Assembly (NCBI GenBank): GCA_027118455.1
Contig: JAJAYZ010000075.1
Coordinates: 1 to 38,057 of the forward strand
From: Actinomycetes bacterium
Lineage (GTDB): Bacteria; Actinomycetota; Actinomycetes; JAHEKZ01
Direction of reading: 5' to 3'
DNA length: 38,057 nucleotides
Position numbers and translations under genes: made by a program. Of the stretch, positions 17,060 through 25,371 are shown piece by piece. The number at the start of each line of letters is the position of its first letter. Position 1 is the stretch's first letter. Below the pieces are notes generated by a model, which was not told where the DNA came from, made no database searches, and saw only the letters and a program-made list of their open reading frames with translations.

Positions 17060-17075
17060 CGAGTGACGACGCGGC

Positions 17076-18047
17076 CTAGGCGGTGACGACGATCTTGCCG
17101 AATCCTTTGCCGGACGCCAGCCGCGCGATGGCCCGGTCGGCCTCGGCGAGCGAATAGGAGCGGTCGATCGGCGGTGTCAGCGAATGGGCAGCACAGACTG
17201 TCAGCAGCTGCTCGAGCTCGTCGCGGGTGCCCATCGTCGATCCGATGACCGATAGCTGGAGGAAGAAGACCCGAGCGAGATCAGCGGGCGGGTTCGGGCC
17301 AGACGTCGAGCCACACACGACGACCCGCCCACCGGGCCGCAGCGACTTCAGCGAGTGACTCCAGGTTGCCTCGCCGACTGACTCCATGACGGCGTCAACG
17401 CGTTCGGGCAGCCGCACCCCCGGCTCGAACGCTTCGTCAGCGCCGAGCAGCATCGCCTGCTCGCGTTTGCCGGCGTCCCGGCTGGTGACCCATACGCGCA
17501 GACCCATCGCCTTCGCAAGTGGCACGAGCGCGGTCGAGACCCCGCCGCCTGCTCCTTGGATGAGCACTGTCTCGCCAACTACTAGCTGTCCACGCGTCGT
17601 CAGCATTCGATACGCGGTGAGCCAAGCCGTGGGTAGACATGAAGCCTGCTCGAACGAGAGTGCAGCCGGCTTCGGCACCAGGTTTCGGCGCGGCACAGTC
17701 ACTCGCTCGGCGAGTGTGCCGTCGTAGACCTCCGACAGCAGCGATCGCTTGGGGTCGAAGGTTTCGTCGCCACCACCGCGGGCAGGATCACCGATCACCG
17801 CGTGGACGACGACCTCGTTGCCGTCCTCGTCGGTACCGGACGCATCGGTCCCGAGGATCATCGGCAGCTGCTCGGCCCGCAGCCCCACTCCCTTGAGTGA
17901 CCACAGGTCGTGGTGGTTCAGCGCGGTGGCCCGTACCGTGACCGTCGTCCAGGTGTCGTCAGGCGGGGCCGGCTCCGCGTGGTCGCCGAGGGTCAGCCCG
18001 TTCAGCGGGGTGTCGGCGTCGAACGAGGTGACGCTGGCGGCAAACAA
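17076..18047 (-). CDS. MDR-family zinc-binding alcohol dehydrogenase / quinone oxidoreductase-like protein
   Basis: The 323-residue medium-chain dehydrogenase/reductase has a GroES-like front domain (ALNHHDLWSLKG; GTDASG) and a Rossmann domain with GAGGGVSTALVPLAKAMG near 165-182. The four structural-zinc cysteines of alcohol dehydrogenases are absent, and HHDLW resembles the zinc-free quinone oxidoreductase and YogA-like groups. NADPH-dependent reduction of a quinone or enone is likely, but the substrate is unknown. It starts at TTG 18047, supported by a GGAAGGA box. It lies 28 bp after tetR on the same strand and is probably co-transcribed with it. Confidence 0.85.
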   Translation of the reverse strand: MFAASVTSFDADTPLNGLTLGDHAEPAPPDDTWTTVTVRATALNHHDLWSLKGVGLRAEQLPMILGTDASGTDEDGNEVVVHAVIGDPARGGGDETFDPKRSLLSEVYDGTLAERVTVPRRNLVPKPAALSFEQASCLPTAWLTAYRMLTTRGQLVVGETVLIQGAGGGVSTALVPLAKAMGLRVWVTSRDAGKREQAMLLGADEAFEPGVRLPERVDAVMESVGEATWSHSLKSLRPGGRVVVCGSTSGPNPPADLARVFFLQLSVIGSTMGTRDELEQLLTVCAAHSLTPPIDRSYSLAEADRAIARLASGKGFGKIVVTA

Positions 18048-18075
18048 CGTGAGTCCTTCCGGCAGGAGCGCGGCT

Positions 18076-18720
18076 TCAGGTGGACGCGGACGCCAGCGAG
18101 CCAGGCGTGAGACCCAACTCGAGCTCGGCGATCACCCTGGCGTGCTCATGCATTTGCTTCCGCGTCACCCCAGGGCGCTGAAGCGTGACGCGCAGCCCGA
18201 GCCCGTCCAGCAGGGACGACAGCCGGTCGGCGACGCCACGTGGGTCATCAGTGGCGAACTCGCCGGACGCGACGCCGTCCTGGATCACGGTCAGGAGCAT
18301 CTCGGTCCACGCGGTATCGAGCTCTTCGGAGATGGAGCGCAGCGTTTCGTCGCGCAGGCCCGCGCCCCAGGCATCGATCCAGAGCACCCAGGTCTGGTCG
18401 TTCCGCGAGCTCGGGACGAACTCACGCATCACCCGGTCGAGGCGCTGCAGGGCCGTTCCGGTGCCGGTGGCCAGGCGTCGGGCCTTGGCGATGTCCCGCT
18501 CAGCCTCGGTGCGCAGCATCTCGGTGAGCAGGACGTCCTTGGTGGCGAAGTGGTAGTGGATGAGACCGCCACTGACCTTGGTGGCCGCGGCAACGTCAGC
18601 GACTCTGGTGTGGGAGAGGCCGCGTTCGAGAACGACCTGTTTGGCCGCCTCCAACAACTCGGCTCGGCGCTGTTCGACCTGCTCCTGACGGCTGGTTCGT
18701 GCCGCGCTCGCTGTTGCCAC
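18076..18720 (-). CDS. TetR-family transcriptional regulator
   Basis: The 214-residue protein has an N-terminal TetR helix-turn-helix (about 18-63; RRAELLEAAKQVVLERGLSH, then VSGGLIHYHFATKDVLL) and an all-helical ligand domain of the BetI-like C-terminal type (WIDAWGAGLRDETLRSI). It is divergent from potA. A perfect 14-bp palindrome (18764-18777) lies at about -44 to -57 from both starts, so it most likely represses itself and the transporter. A TAAGTT -10 six nt before the GTG suggests a leaderless mRNA. The ligand is probably the imported compound or a CoA derivative; this is inference. Confidence 0.9.
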   Translation of the reverse strand: MATASAARTSRQEQVEQRRAELLEAAKQVVLERGLSHTRVADVAAATKVSGGLIHYHFATKDVLLTEMLRTEAERDIAKARRLATGTGTALQRLDRVMREFVPSSRNDQTWVLWIDAWGAGLRDETLRSISEELDTAWTEMLLTVIQDGVASGEFATDDPRGVADRLSSLLDGLGLRVTLQRPGVTRKQMHEHARVIAELELGLTPGSLASAST

Positions 18721-18737
18721 GCCGCTAACTTAGCGGC
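18721..18737. repeat. 17-bp palindrome at the tetR start
   Basis: GCCGCTAA-C-TTAGCGGC is perfectly symmetric and abuts the tetR GTG. It overlaps the presumed -10 box, so it could be a second operator. Confidence 0.5.
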
Positions 18738-18763
18738 CGTCACAGGGGTTCGGGGGGATTCTT

Positions 18764-18777
18764 ACTGAATATTCAGT
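18764..18777. promoter_or_regulatory. TetR-type operator, site 1 (tetR-potA)
   Basis: ACTGAATATTCAGT is a perfect palindrome, equidistant from the divergent tetR and potA starts. Half-sites ACTGA/TCAGT recur at 23952-23969 and, in related form, at 34337-34354. Confidence 0.7.
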
Positions 18778-18807
18778 CAGTCGGCTGCCTGCACCGGGGC
18801 TAGCCCC

Positions 18808-18813
18808 TAAACT
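18808..18813 (+). promoter_or_regulatory. -10 box of leaderless potA
   Basis: TAAACT is followed by 7 nt and the potA ATG, and no Shine-Dalgarno sequence is present. This matches leaderless transcription; no strong -35 is seen. Confidence 0.4.
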
Positions 18814-18820
18814 TTCACGC

Positions 18821-19969
18821 ATGACTGATAAGGCGACGAAGTACGGCGGCGGTTCCATCTCGATTCGCGCACTGCGCAAAGAGTTCGAAGGCGGCTTCAT
18901 CGCCGTCGATGGCATCAACCTCGACATCGCGTCCGGCGAGTTCTTCTCGCTCTTGGGGCCGTCCGGCTGCGGCAAGACCACCACGCTGCGCATGCTGGCC
19001 GGGTTCGAGCAGCCGACGTCCGGCCAGATCATGATCGACGGCGTCGACGTGGCTCAGACGCCGCCGCACAAGCGGCCGGTCAACACCGTCTTCCAGAGCT
19101 ACGCGCTCTTCCCGCACATGGACGTGTGGAAGAACGTCGAGTACGGGCTCCGGTGGACCGACACCCCCAAGGGCGAACGTAAGCCGAAGGTCGACGCCGC
19201 GCTCGAACTCGTCGAGATGACCGAGTACGCCAAGCGCCGTCCCAACCAGCTCTCCGGTGGCCAACAGCAGCGGGTGGCTTTGGCGCGTGCCCTCGTGCTC
19301 GAACCGTCGGTGCTGTTGCTCGACGAGCCGTTGGGGGCGTTGGACGCCAAGCTCCGGCACTCGCTTCGTGCCCAGCTGACGGCTCTACAGCGCAGAGTTG
19401 GCATCACCTTCGTGTTCGTTACTCACGACCAAGAAGAAGCACTCGAGATGTCTGACCGTCTTGCGGTCATGAGCAAGGGGCTGATCATGCAGATCGGATC
19501 CCCGCGGGAGATCTACCAGTTCCCGCGCAGCGAGTTCGTTGCCGACTTCCTCGGTGTCGCGAACCTGATGGACGTCAAAGTCAGCACGTCCGGTGGGGTT
19601 GGCCCCGTCAAGCTCGGTGACTTCACCCTCGATGCGCAGGTTCCTCAGGGGTATACGCCAGGCATGGGCCGAGCCGTCATCCGACCCGAGAGCGTGCACC
19701 TGGAAGAGGGCGACCTGACCGGCGACAACCGAGTCCCCGGGATGGTCGAGCGAGTGGTCTACCTCGGCTCGACCTCACAGGTCTACGTGCGCCTGCCACA
19801 AGGGTCGGTCGTCCAGTCACTGGTCACCAATGCGGTGAACGAGGAGCCCTGGTCGTCCGGTGATGCCTGCCGGGTTCGGATGCCCTCCGACTCGTTGCAT
19901 GTCCTTGAGACCTCCGGTGATGCCGCTTGGGCCGACGACGAAGCCGCGACGGCCTCGAAGGCCGGCTGA
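18821..19969 (+). CDS. potA: Spermidine/putrescine-type ABC transporter ATP-binding protein
   Basis: The 382-residue ATPase has Walker [10 protein letters not shown] (46-54), a Q-loop ([11 protein letters not shown]), the LSGGQQQR signature, Walker [12 protein letters not shown], the H-loop VTHDQEEAL and a C-terminal TOBE-like domain (about 270-370). It drives import of a polyamine-like or quaternary ammonium substrate with PotB/PotC/PotD. The permease and binding-protein genes are not downstream but converge on it from the minus strand, with a MOSC gene between. It is divergent from tetR with an operator between, and the gene looks leaderless. Substrate specificity cannot be read from an ATPase. 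Confidence 0.93.
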   Translation: MTDKATKYGGGSISIRALRKEFEGGFIAVDGINLDIASGEFFSLLGPSGCGKTTTLRMLAGFEQPTSGQIMIDGVDVAQTPPHKRPVNTVFQSYALFPHMDVWKNVEYGLRWTDTPKGERKPKVDAALELVEMTEYAKRRPNQLSGGQQQRVALARALVLEPSVLLLDEPLGALDAKLRHSLRAQLTALQRRVGITFVFVTHDQEEALEMSDRLAVMSKGLIMQIGSPREIYQFPRSEFVADFLGVANLMDVKVSTSGGVGPVKLGDFTLDAQVPQGYTPGMGRAVIRPESVHLEEGDLTGDNRVPGMVERVVYLGSTSQVYVRLPQGSVVQSLVTNAVNEEPWSSGDACRVRMPSDSLHVLETSGDAAWADDEAATASKAG

Positions 19970-19980
19970 CTCCCACCGTC

Positions 19981-20757
19981 GTGCAACCCACACTGACGCA
20001 GTTGTTCACGACCCCCATCAAGGGGTTTGCATTGAGCGCGCCGAGCTCGGTCACGCTGGACAAGAACGGTGCTGTTGGCGACCGTGACTTCCTCGTTGCC
20101 GATGACGGAGGCGAGCTGATATCGATCACGCGAACGGGAGCCTTCGCCGGTTGGCATGCTCAGTTCGCCGCAGACTCGGGCGTGCTGACTCTGACCGCGC
20201 CCGACGGTCGGATGCTTGAGGACCGAGTCGTCGATGAGCAATCCACCGTGATTAATTTCTGGGATGAGCGTTCCGTTCAGGGCCATGTGGTGGGTGGAAG
20301 CTGGTCGGCGTGGTTGTCAGAAATCGCCGGGCGCCCGGTGCAGCTCGTGCGTGCTCAAGAGCCCGGCGGCGGCTACGACGTAGCAGCTGTCACCGTGGTT
20401 TCAGAAGAGTCGGTGGCTGAGCTCGCCAAGGCGGCAGACGTCCCAAGCGTCGACATCCGGCGCTTCCGCATGCTCCTCAACATCTCCGGTGTCCTACCGC
20501 ACGAGGAGGAGGCCTGGAGCGGGCGACGCGTGAGGGTGGGATCGGCGGTGCTCCGCATGGCCGGGCCGGTACCCCGCTGTAACGCGACGACACGAGATCC
20601 CGACTCTGGAAAGCGTAACCTCAAGACCCTGAAGCTGATTGCCGACGTGCGCGGGATGCAGCCCAACGAGTTCGGCGATGGCCTGAACCTCGGCGCCTAC
20701 GCCACGGTCGTCGAACCCGGAGTCATCAGTGTGGGAGACCTGCTGACCGTCCTGTGA
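19981..20757 (+). CDS. MOSC-domain protein (YcbX/mARC-like)
   Basis: From GTG 19981 the protein has 258 residues. An N-terminal beta-barrel MOSC_N part (LFTTPIKGFAL...GAVGDRDF) is followed by the MOSC domain with RRFRMLLNISG, the WSGRRVRVGSAVLRM stretch and the conserved cysteine in GPVPRC (Cys200) then TRDPDSGKRN. MOSC proteins bind molybdenum cofactor through this Cys and reduce N-hydroxylated compounds or carry sulfur. The C-terminal ferredoxin domain found in YcbX is missing, so an outside electron donor would be needed. No ribosome site is visible; the start is 11 nt after the potA stop, so it is probably co-transcribed. It converges on potC with 17 bp between stops. Confidence 0.85.
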   Translation: MQPTLTQLFTTPIKGFALSAPSSVTLDKNGAVGDRDFLVADDGGELISITRTGAFAGWHAQFAADSGVLTLTAPDGRMLEDRVVDEQSTVINFWDERSVQGHVVGGSWSAWLSEIAGRPVQLVRAQEPGGGYDVAAVTVVSEESVAELAKAADVPSVDIRRFRMLLNISGVLPHEEEAWSGRRVRVGSAVLRMAGPVPRCNATTRDPDSGKRNLKTLKLIADVRGMQPNEFGDGLNLGAYATVVEPGVISVGDLLTVL

Positions 20758-20774
20758 CTCTCAGGTCGGTAGCC

Positions 20775-21725
20775 CTACATCTCGATGTCGGCCAGGTCGT
20801 CCAGTGCCGATCCGCCGTCGCCGCGACGGCGCAGCCGCAGCACGAGATAGGTCACCAGCAGAGCCGCCAGCGTTCCCAGGAGCAGGAGGGTGGCCAGTGC
20901 GTTGAGAGCTGGCGACGGCGCCGCCTTCACTGCGCTGTAAAGCAAGATCGGAACGGTGATGTTCTTGGCGTCCAAGTACAAGAAGTTGCTCACGACGAAG
21001 TCGTCGAGCGATGCGGCAAAGGTGATCATGGCCGAGGCGAAAATGGCCGGAACCAACATCGGCAGAAGCACGGTTCGAATCGCTTGAATGCGGGTGGCCC
21101 CGAGGTCCTGGGCAGCCGTTTCGAACTCCGGTCCAATACTCACCAGGCGTGAACGAACGATGACCAGGATGAACGAGATCGAGAACGTGATGTGGCCGAG
21201 GAGCATGGCCGGACGGCCCAGCGGGATGGATGAGTACATCGTGTTGAAGACCAGGAAGAGCGCCGAGCCCAGTACCAGTTCGGGAGTGACGAGGGGAAAG
21301 AGCGAGATCCCGTTCGACACGGTGCTCGCGCGCGATCGCCAACGTGTCAGACCGAGTGCGAGGGCTGTCCCGATCGGCACGGTCAGCAGCGTCGTCATCA
21401 CAGCCAGGGTGACGCTGTTCTCCAGAGAACGCAGCAGTGCGGGATCCTGGGCAATCGAAGCGCCGTTTGCCGGCGAGTTCGGGTCGTTCGTCCCGAGGTA
21501 CCAGTCGGTGGTGAATCCCACCCACGAACTGCGGGAACGTGAGTTGTTGAACGAGAACTGGATAGAGATCAGAACCGGGACCAGGCTCCACAACACATAG
21601 GCCCAGGTGATGCTGGCGAGAACGTACGGTCGACGCCACGGATTACGCCACGGTGGGACATAGCGTTTGCTGGCGTCGTCGAACGCGTGCGACGCCCCGG
21701 CGGCATCGAGCCCAACGGTCGTCAT
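20775..21725 (-). CDS. potC: Polyamine-type ABC transporter permease PotC
   Basis: The 316-residue inner-membrane permease has six predicted helices and the EAA loop (TAAQDLGATRIQAIRTVLLP) that docks onto the ATPase. Its ATG overlaps the potB stop (ATGA, 21722-21725). The N-terminal 25 residues and a loop after the first helix (NDPNSPANGASIAQDPALLRS) are longer than in Escherichia coli PotC. The gene is the last of the potD-potB-potC operon and runs up to the convergent MOSC gene. Confidence 0.9.
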   Translation of the reverse strand: MTTVGLDAAGASHAFDDASKRYVPPWRNPWRRPYVLASITWAYVLWSLVPVLISIQFSFNNSRSRSSWVGFTTDWYLGTNDPNSPANGASIAQDPALLRSLENSVTLAVMTTLLTVPIGTALALGLTRWRSRASTVSNGISLFPLVTPELVLGSALFLVFNTMYSSIPLGRPAMLLGHITFSISFILVIVRSRLVSIGPEFETAAQDLGATRIQAIRTVLLPMLVPAIFASAMITFAASLDDFVVSNFLYLDAKNITVPILLYSAVKAAPSPALNALATLLLLGTLAALLVTYLVLRLRRRGDGGSALDDLADIEM

Positions 21726-22636
21726 CGGGCCTCCCTCGATGAGCGCACAGTGAGGATCAGGTAGTAGGCCATGAACACCAGAAGCACCGCCGAGAGTATG
21801 AGAACGAGGCTGGCGCCTTTCGCCCGGGAGAAGCCACTCAGAATCGACTGTTCGATCGAGTTTCCGACCATGGTGGTCGCCGGCGAGTTCGACACCAGAG
21901 TGTTGGTGTAGTAGTCACCAAACATCGGAAGGGCGGTGATCACGATGGAGGTGATCAGGCCGATCCGGCTCAATGGCAACGTGACGCGGAAGAACGTGCG
22001 GAACGAGTTGGCGCCCAGGTCGCGAGAGGCTTCGATCAGGCGCTGGTCGATCCGGTCGAGGTACGCGTACAGCGGGATAATGAAGAACGGCAGGTAGCCG
22101 TAGGCCAAAGCGATCACCACCACGTACCAGTTGCCGGCAAGCCAGTCGACGGGGGTAACCCCGAAGAGGCCGAGAAATTCATTGACGTAACCCTTGTCGC
22201 CAAGCAGCCCTACCCAGGCCAGCATTCTGGTGAGGTAGTTGATCCACCATGGCGCAAGGATCAGGGCCAGAAGCAGCCCTCGGTTACGTCCGGCAAGTCG
22301 AGCCACGTAGTAGGCGACTGGGTAGCCGACAAGCACGCAGATCATCATGGCCAGGAAGCAGTAGACGAAGGTGTGCTCCCACGAGGGGCGGTAGAAGCCC
22401 GAGATCGACTCGTTGATGACTTGCCGCATCACGGTGAAGTCCCACTGCAAGGGGTTCCATGCCGGAATGGGTTGACCGAGGATGTCGAGTTGACTGCTGA
22501 AGGCCACCGCCATGATCCCGTAGAACGGAACGACGAAGAGCAGAATCAGCCAGACCGTGCCAGGGATCGCCAGAGAGGGCCACAGGAACCGAGTAGCTCG
22601 GTCGGCCTTGCCCTCTGCGGTCTCAGCTACCGCCAC
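21722..22636 (-). CDS. potB: Polyamine-type ABC transporter permease PotB
   Basis: The 304-residue permease has six helices (first LAIPGTVWLILLFVVPFYGI) and an EAA loop (EASRDLGANSFRTFFRVTLP). The start is GTG 22636, which overlaps the end of potD by 14 nt; a GGAG box 7 nt upstream supports it, whereas the longer open frame upstream is antisense-like low-complexity sequence. It forms the heterodimeric channel with PotC. Confidence 0.9.
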   Translation of the reverse strand: MAVAETAEGKADRATRFLWPSLAIPGTVWLILLFVVPFYGIMAVAFSSQLDILGQPIPAWNPLQWDFTVMRQVINESISGFYRPSWEHTFVYCFLAMMICVLVGYPVAYYVARLAGRNRGLLLALILAPWWINYLTRMLAWVGLLGDKGYVNEFLGLFGVTPVDWLAGNWYVVVIALAYGYLPFFIIPLYAYLDRIDQRLIEASRDLGANSFRTFFRVTLPLSRIGLITSIVITALPMFGDYYTNTLVSNSPATTMVGNSIEQSILSGFSRAKGASLVLILSAVLLVFMAYYLILTVRSSREAR

Positions 22637-23891
22637 TCTTGAACTCCATGAACGCCGAGAGCCACATGTTCTGGACGGCAACGGGCTGCTCGTAGAACTG
22701 GATTCCCTTGGTGAAGTCCTCCGGCACCACAACCGCTGAGAGCAGGTTGTCGCTGATGTAGCCGCCATCGATCAGGTACTGGGCGTTGAGCTTGTCGAGC
22801 GGAGGCTGGTAGCCGTTCCAGTTGAAGTTCTTCTCTGACACTGTGTTGTCGAGCATGTAATTGAGGAAGGTGTGGGCAAGGACAGGGCTCTCGGACGACT
22901 TCGGAATGGCGATGTTGTCGTTGCCGATCACCCGCTGCGCGCCGTCGTCCGGGACCCAGTAGCCGAGCACCTCGGTGGTTTCGCCCTTAGGCAGATACCA
23001 CCGGGCAGCGATCATGTCGCCCGACCAAGCCTGGTGAACGCTGAACTTGCCGGATGCGATCGTCTCGTACTGGGTGATGTCAATCTTGACGTCCACCAGG
23101 CCGGTCAACTCGTTCAGCTTTTCCTTGGCGGCGTTGATGTACTCAGGATCGGCGGTGTTGATGTCGTCGGTGATGTCCCAGGCCAGCATGGCCATGCTGA
23201 GTGCCTCGCCAGCGTCGTCGAGCACCCCGACCTTGCCGGCATAGTCAGCGTTCCACATCATCAGGTAACCCTCAGAGGGGTCCGCCACGACGTCAGAGCG
23301 ATAAGCGACCCCTGTGGTGTACACGGTGTAGGGAACGGTGTACTGCGAGCCCCGGTCATACCAGGGGTCTTGGTACTCCGGCCAGGCGTTCTTGATGTTG
23401 GAGAGGTAGGAGTTGTTGAAGGGCTGCAGCAGCTTGCCGTAGACCATTCGGCTGAGCACGCTGGGGCCGGGGAAGACCACGTCGAAGGAGGCCCCGGAAG
23501 CATTCAGCTTGCTGAGCATCTCGTCGTAGTTGTTGTACGGCGTGACCTGAACCTCGGCCCCATACTTGTCCTGGAAGTCGCTCTTGACGCCCGGCGCCAT
23601 GTAGTCGGCGTAGTTGAGCACCTTGAGGACGCCGACATTCTCTGGCTCAAGGCCACTGGCGATCGGCTTGTTGTCGTCGAAGATGGGCAGCGTGACCGGG
23701 CTGTCCGGTCGCGCCAGCGGGTAGTCACTGCTGGCGGTCTGCCCCGAACCGTTGTCGCTCGAGCACGCAGCGAGAAGTGGAGCTGCCCCCAGCCCTACGG
23801 CAGCGATGGCTCCTCCCCGGAGGACGTCGCGGCGATGCAACTGGGGACGCCAAGCCGGCGCCCTCGATGAGTCGTTGGCCTCGTTCGGCAT
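22623..23891 (-). CDS. potD: Polyamine-type extracellular binding protein (Tat/lipoprotein)
   Basis: The 422-residue protein begins with a twin-arginine motif RRDVLRG (20-26), a hydrophobic segment and a lipobox LAAC (Cys43), so it is likely exported folded by Tat and lipid-anchored. The rest is a PotD/PotF-type bilobed fold (VGVLKVLNYADYMAPG, NYDEMLSKL, YTVYTTGVAYRSDVV). ATG 23891 is chosen for its AGGAGG box; the open frame upstream runs through the operator. A binding protein of this fold can take spermidine, putrescine, or other amines; the ligand residues were not assigned. It heads potD-potB-potC. Confidence 0.9.
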   Translation of the reverse strand: MPNEANDSSRAPAWRPQLHRRDVLRGGAIAAVGLGAAPLLAACSSDNGSGQTASSDYPLARPDSPVTLPIFDDNKPIASGLEPENVGVLKVLNYADYMAPGVKSDFQDKYGAEVQVTPYNNYDEMLSKLNASGASFDVVFPGPSVLSRMVYGKLLQPFNNSYLSNIKNAWPEYQDPWYDRGSQYTVPYTVYTTGVAYRSDVVADPSEGYLMMWNADYAGKVGVLDDAGEALSMAMLAWDITDDINTADPEYINAAKEKLNELTGLVDVKIDITQYETIASGKFSVHQAWSGDMIAARWYLPKGETTEVLGYWVPDDGAQRVIGNDNIAIPKSSESPVLAHTFLNYMLDNTVSEKNFNWNGYQPPLDKLNAQYLIDGGYISDNLLSAVVVPEDFTKGIQFYEQPVAVQNMWLSAFMEFKSGGS

Positions 23892-23951
23892 TCCTGGTCC
23901 TCCTGGAAGCAAGGGGTGTATGGACATCTCCGCGGTCTGAACGTCTTCCTG

Positions 23952-23969
23952 ACTGACTGGTTGGTCAGT
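23952..23969. promoter_or_regulatory. TetR-type operator, site 2 (potD / Rieske)
   Basis: ACTGACTGGTTGGTCAGT has 6-bp inverted arms (ACTGAC/GTCAGT) like the half-sites at 18764-18777. It lies 61 bp before potD and 147 bp before the divergent Rieske gene, so it could control both. Confidence 0.6.
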
Positions 23970-24115
23970 TAGTGTGTCGGGATCGGCCCGTGATGACAAG
24001 GGTCGTGCCCGATGGGTCATTGTGGTGCCGCCGGGCTCGCCAGGTGACCATTTAGGGTCGATCGGGGCTCAGATTGTGACCACTTTGTGGCCAGGCCCGC
24101 AGTGAGGAGCAGACG

Positions 24116-25327
24116 ATGACCACGCAACTCCCCATGACCGCACCTGAGCTCGCCCCGTCCACCACCGGTAGCGGACAGATGTTGCCTGCGGTCGCCTATC
24201 TCGATCCGGACGTTTTGGCCTGGGAGTACGAGCACGTCTTTGCTGGCGGGTGGATCTGTCTTGGTCGGGCATCGACCTTCGCCAACCCCGGCGACCGGCG
24301 TGCCTACCAGGTCGGTACCGAAGGCATCTTGGTCGTCCGGGGCACCGACGGAGTACTGCGTGGCTTCTACAACTCCTGTCGCCACCGCGGGCATGAGTTG
24401 CTGCCCGTCGACGGCGAGGGAACCGGGAAGCTGATCCGCTGCCCGTACCACGCCTGGGTGTACACCCCGGAGGGCGACTTGCGGGGTGTACCGCCTACAC
24501 ACGAGGGCGACATCACCGACCTGTCGCAGCACGCGCTGGTGCCGGTCGCGCTCGAGCTGTGGAACGGACTGGTCATGGTGAACATGTCTGGCGACGCGCC
24601 ACCGCTCTCTGAGTATCTGGTCGGGCTCGACGAGCTACTGCGCCCGTTCGGTATCGGTGACCTCAAGGTCGTGGACTCGCACAGCTACACCATCGAGACC
24701 AACTGGAAGCTGATCGTCGAGAACTACCACGAGTGTTTCCACTGCCCAACGATTCACCCAGAGCTCACTGTCGTCTCCGACACCGAGGCCGGTGTATCGG
24801 TGTTCGGCGAGGGGCTGTTCTTCGGTGGGACCAACGACTTCCGGCCCGGTGTTGCAACGATGTCCATTGACGGGTCGAGCGGTGGGGTCGAGATCTCCGG
24901 GCTGCCGGACAAGTTCAAGCAAGGAATCCTCTATCTGCAGGTGGGCACCAATCTTCTGGTCAGTTGCCACCCTGACTACGTCATGATTCATCGGCTGGTG
25001 CCCCTCACCCCCGACCGGACCTTCGTTGAGTGCTTCTGGCTCTTCCCGCAGCAAGCCTTCGACCTGCCTGGGTTCGACCCCTCGTATGCGGTCGACTTCT
25101 GGGACATCACCAACCGGCAGGACTGGACGGCGTGCGAGAGCGTCCAGCGTGGTGTGGCCTCGCGCGGCTACCGCCCCGGTCCGCTCTCGTCGTACCACGA
25201 GGTCGGCGTCCGGCTCTTCACCCAGTGGCTAGCTCAGGCCTACTCGACCGGCGTCGCCCCGACCCGTGTGGCCGACATGATCACCGCTGAACAGCGGGCG
25301 AGCCTCGCGTTCCCCATCGATCGCTGA
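24116..25327 (+). CDS. Rieske-type aromatic-ring-hydroxylating / quaternary-amine oxygenase, alpha subunit
   Basis: The 403-residue oxygenase has a Rieske [2Fe-2S] site, Cys88-x-His90 (SCRHRGH) and Cys109-x2-His112 (RCPYHAW), and a mononuclear iron site with His209 and His214 in ENYHECFHCPTIHPEL, with Asp330 the probable third ligand. The ENYxEC.HC...HPEL pattern is shared with glycine betaine (GbcA), choline and carnitine monooxygenases, which cut or hydroxylate N-methylated amines. No reductase gene is near; electrons must come from elsewhere. A GAGGAG box precedes the ATG. It is followed after 44 nt by an aminotransferase and is divergent from the amine-type transporter, so together they look like an uptake and breakdown route. 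The exact substrate is unknown. Confidence 0.88.
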   Translation: MTTQLPMTAPELAPSTTGSGQMLPAVAYLDPDVLAWEYEHVFAGGWICLGRASTFANPGDRRAYQVGTEGILVVRGTDGVLRGFYNSCRHRGHELLPVDGEGTGKLIRCPYHAWVYTPEGDLRGVPPTHEGDITDLSQHALVPVALELWNGLVMVNMSGDAPPLSEYLVGLDELLRPFGIGDLKVVDSHSYTIETNWKLIVENYHECFHCPTIHPELTVVSDTEAGVSVFGEGLFFGGTNDFRPGVATMSIDGSSGGVEISGLPDKFKQGILYLQVGTNLLVSCHPDYVMIHRLVPLTPDRTFVECFWLFPQQAFDLPGFDPSYAVDFWDITNRQDWTACESVQRGVASRGYRPGPLSSYHEVGVRLFTQWLAQAYSTGVAPTRVADMITAEQRASLAFPIDR

Positions 25328-25371
25328 GGGCCCCCAGGCAGAGCGAGAGCTCTGCGGAGAAGAGGTATCGC

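Noticed and set aside
22872..23870. 332-codon open frame on the plus strand opposite potD
   Set aside because: Val/Gly/Asp-rich shadow sequence without any recognisable domain.
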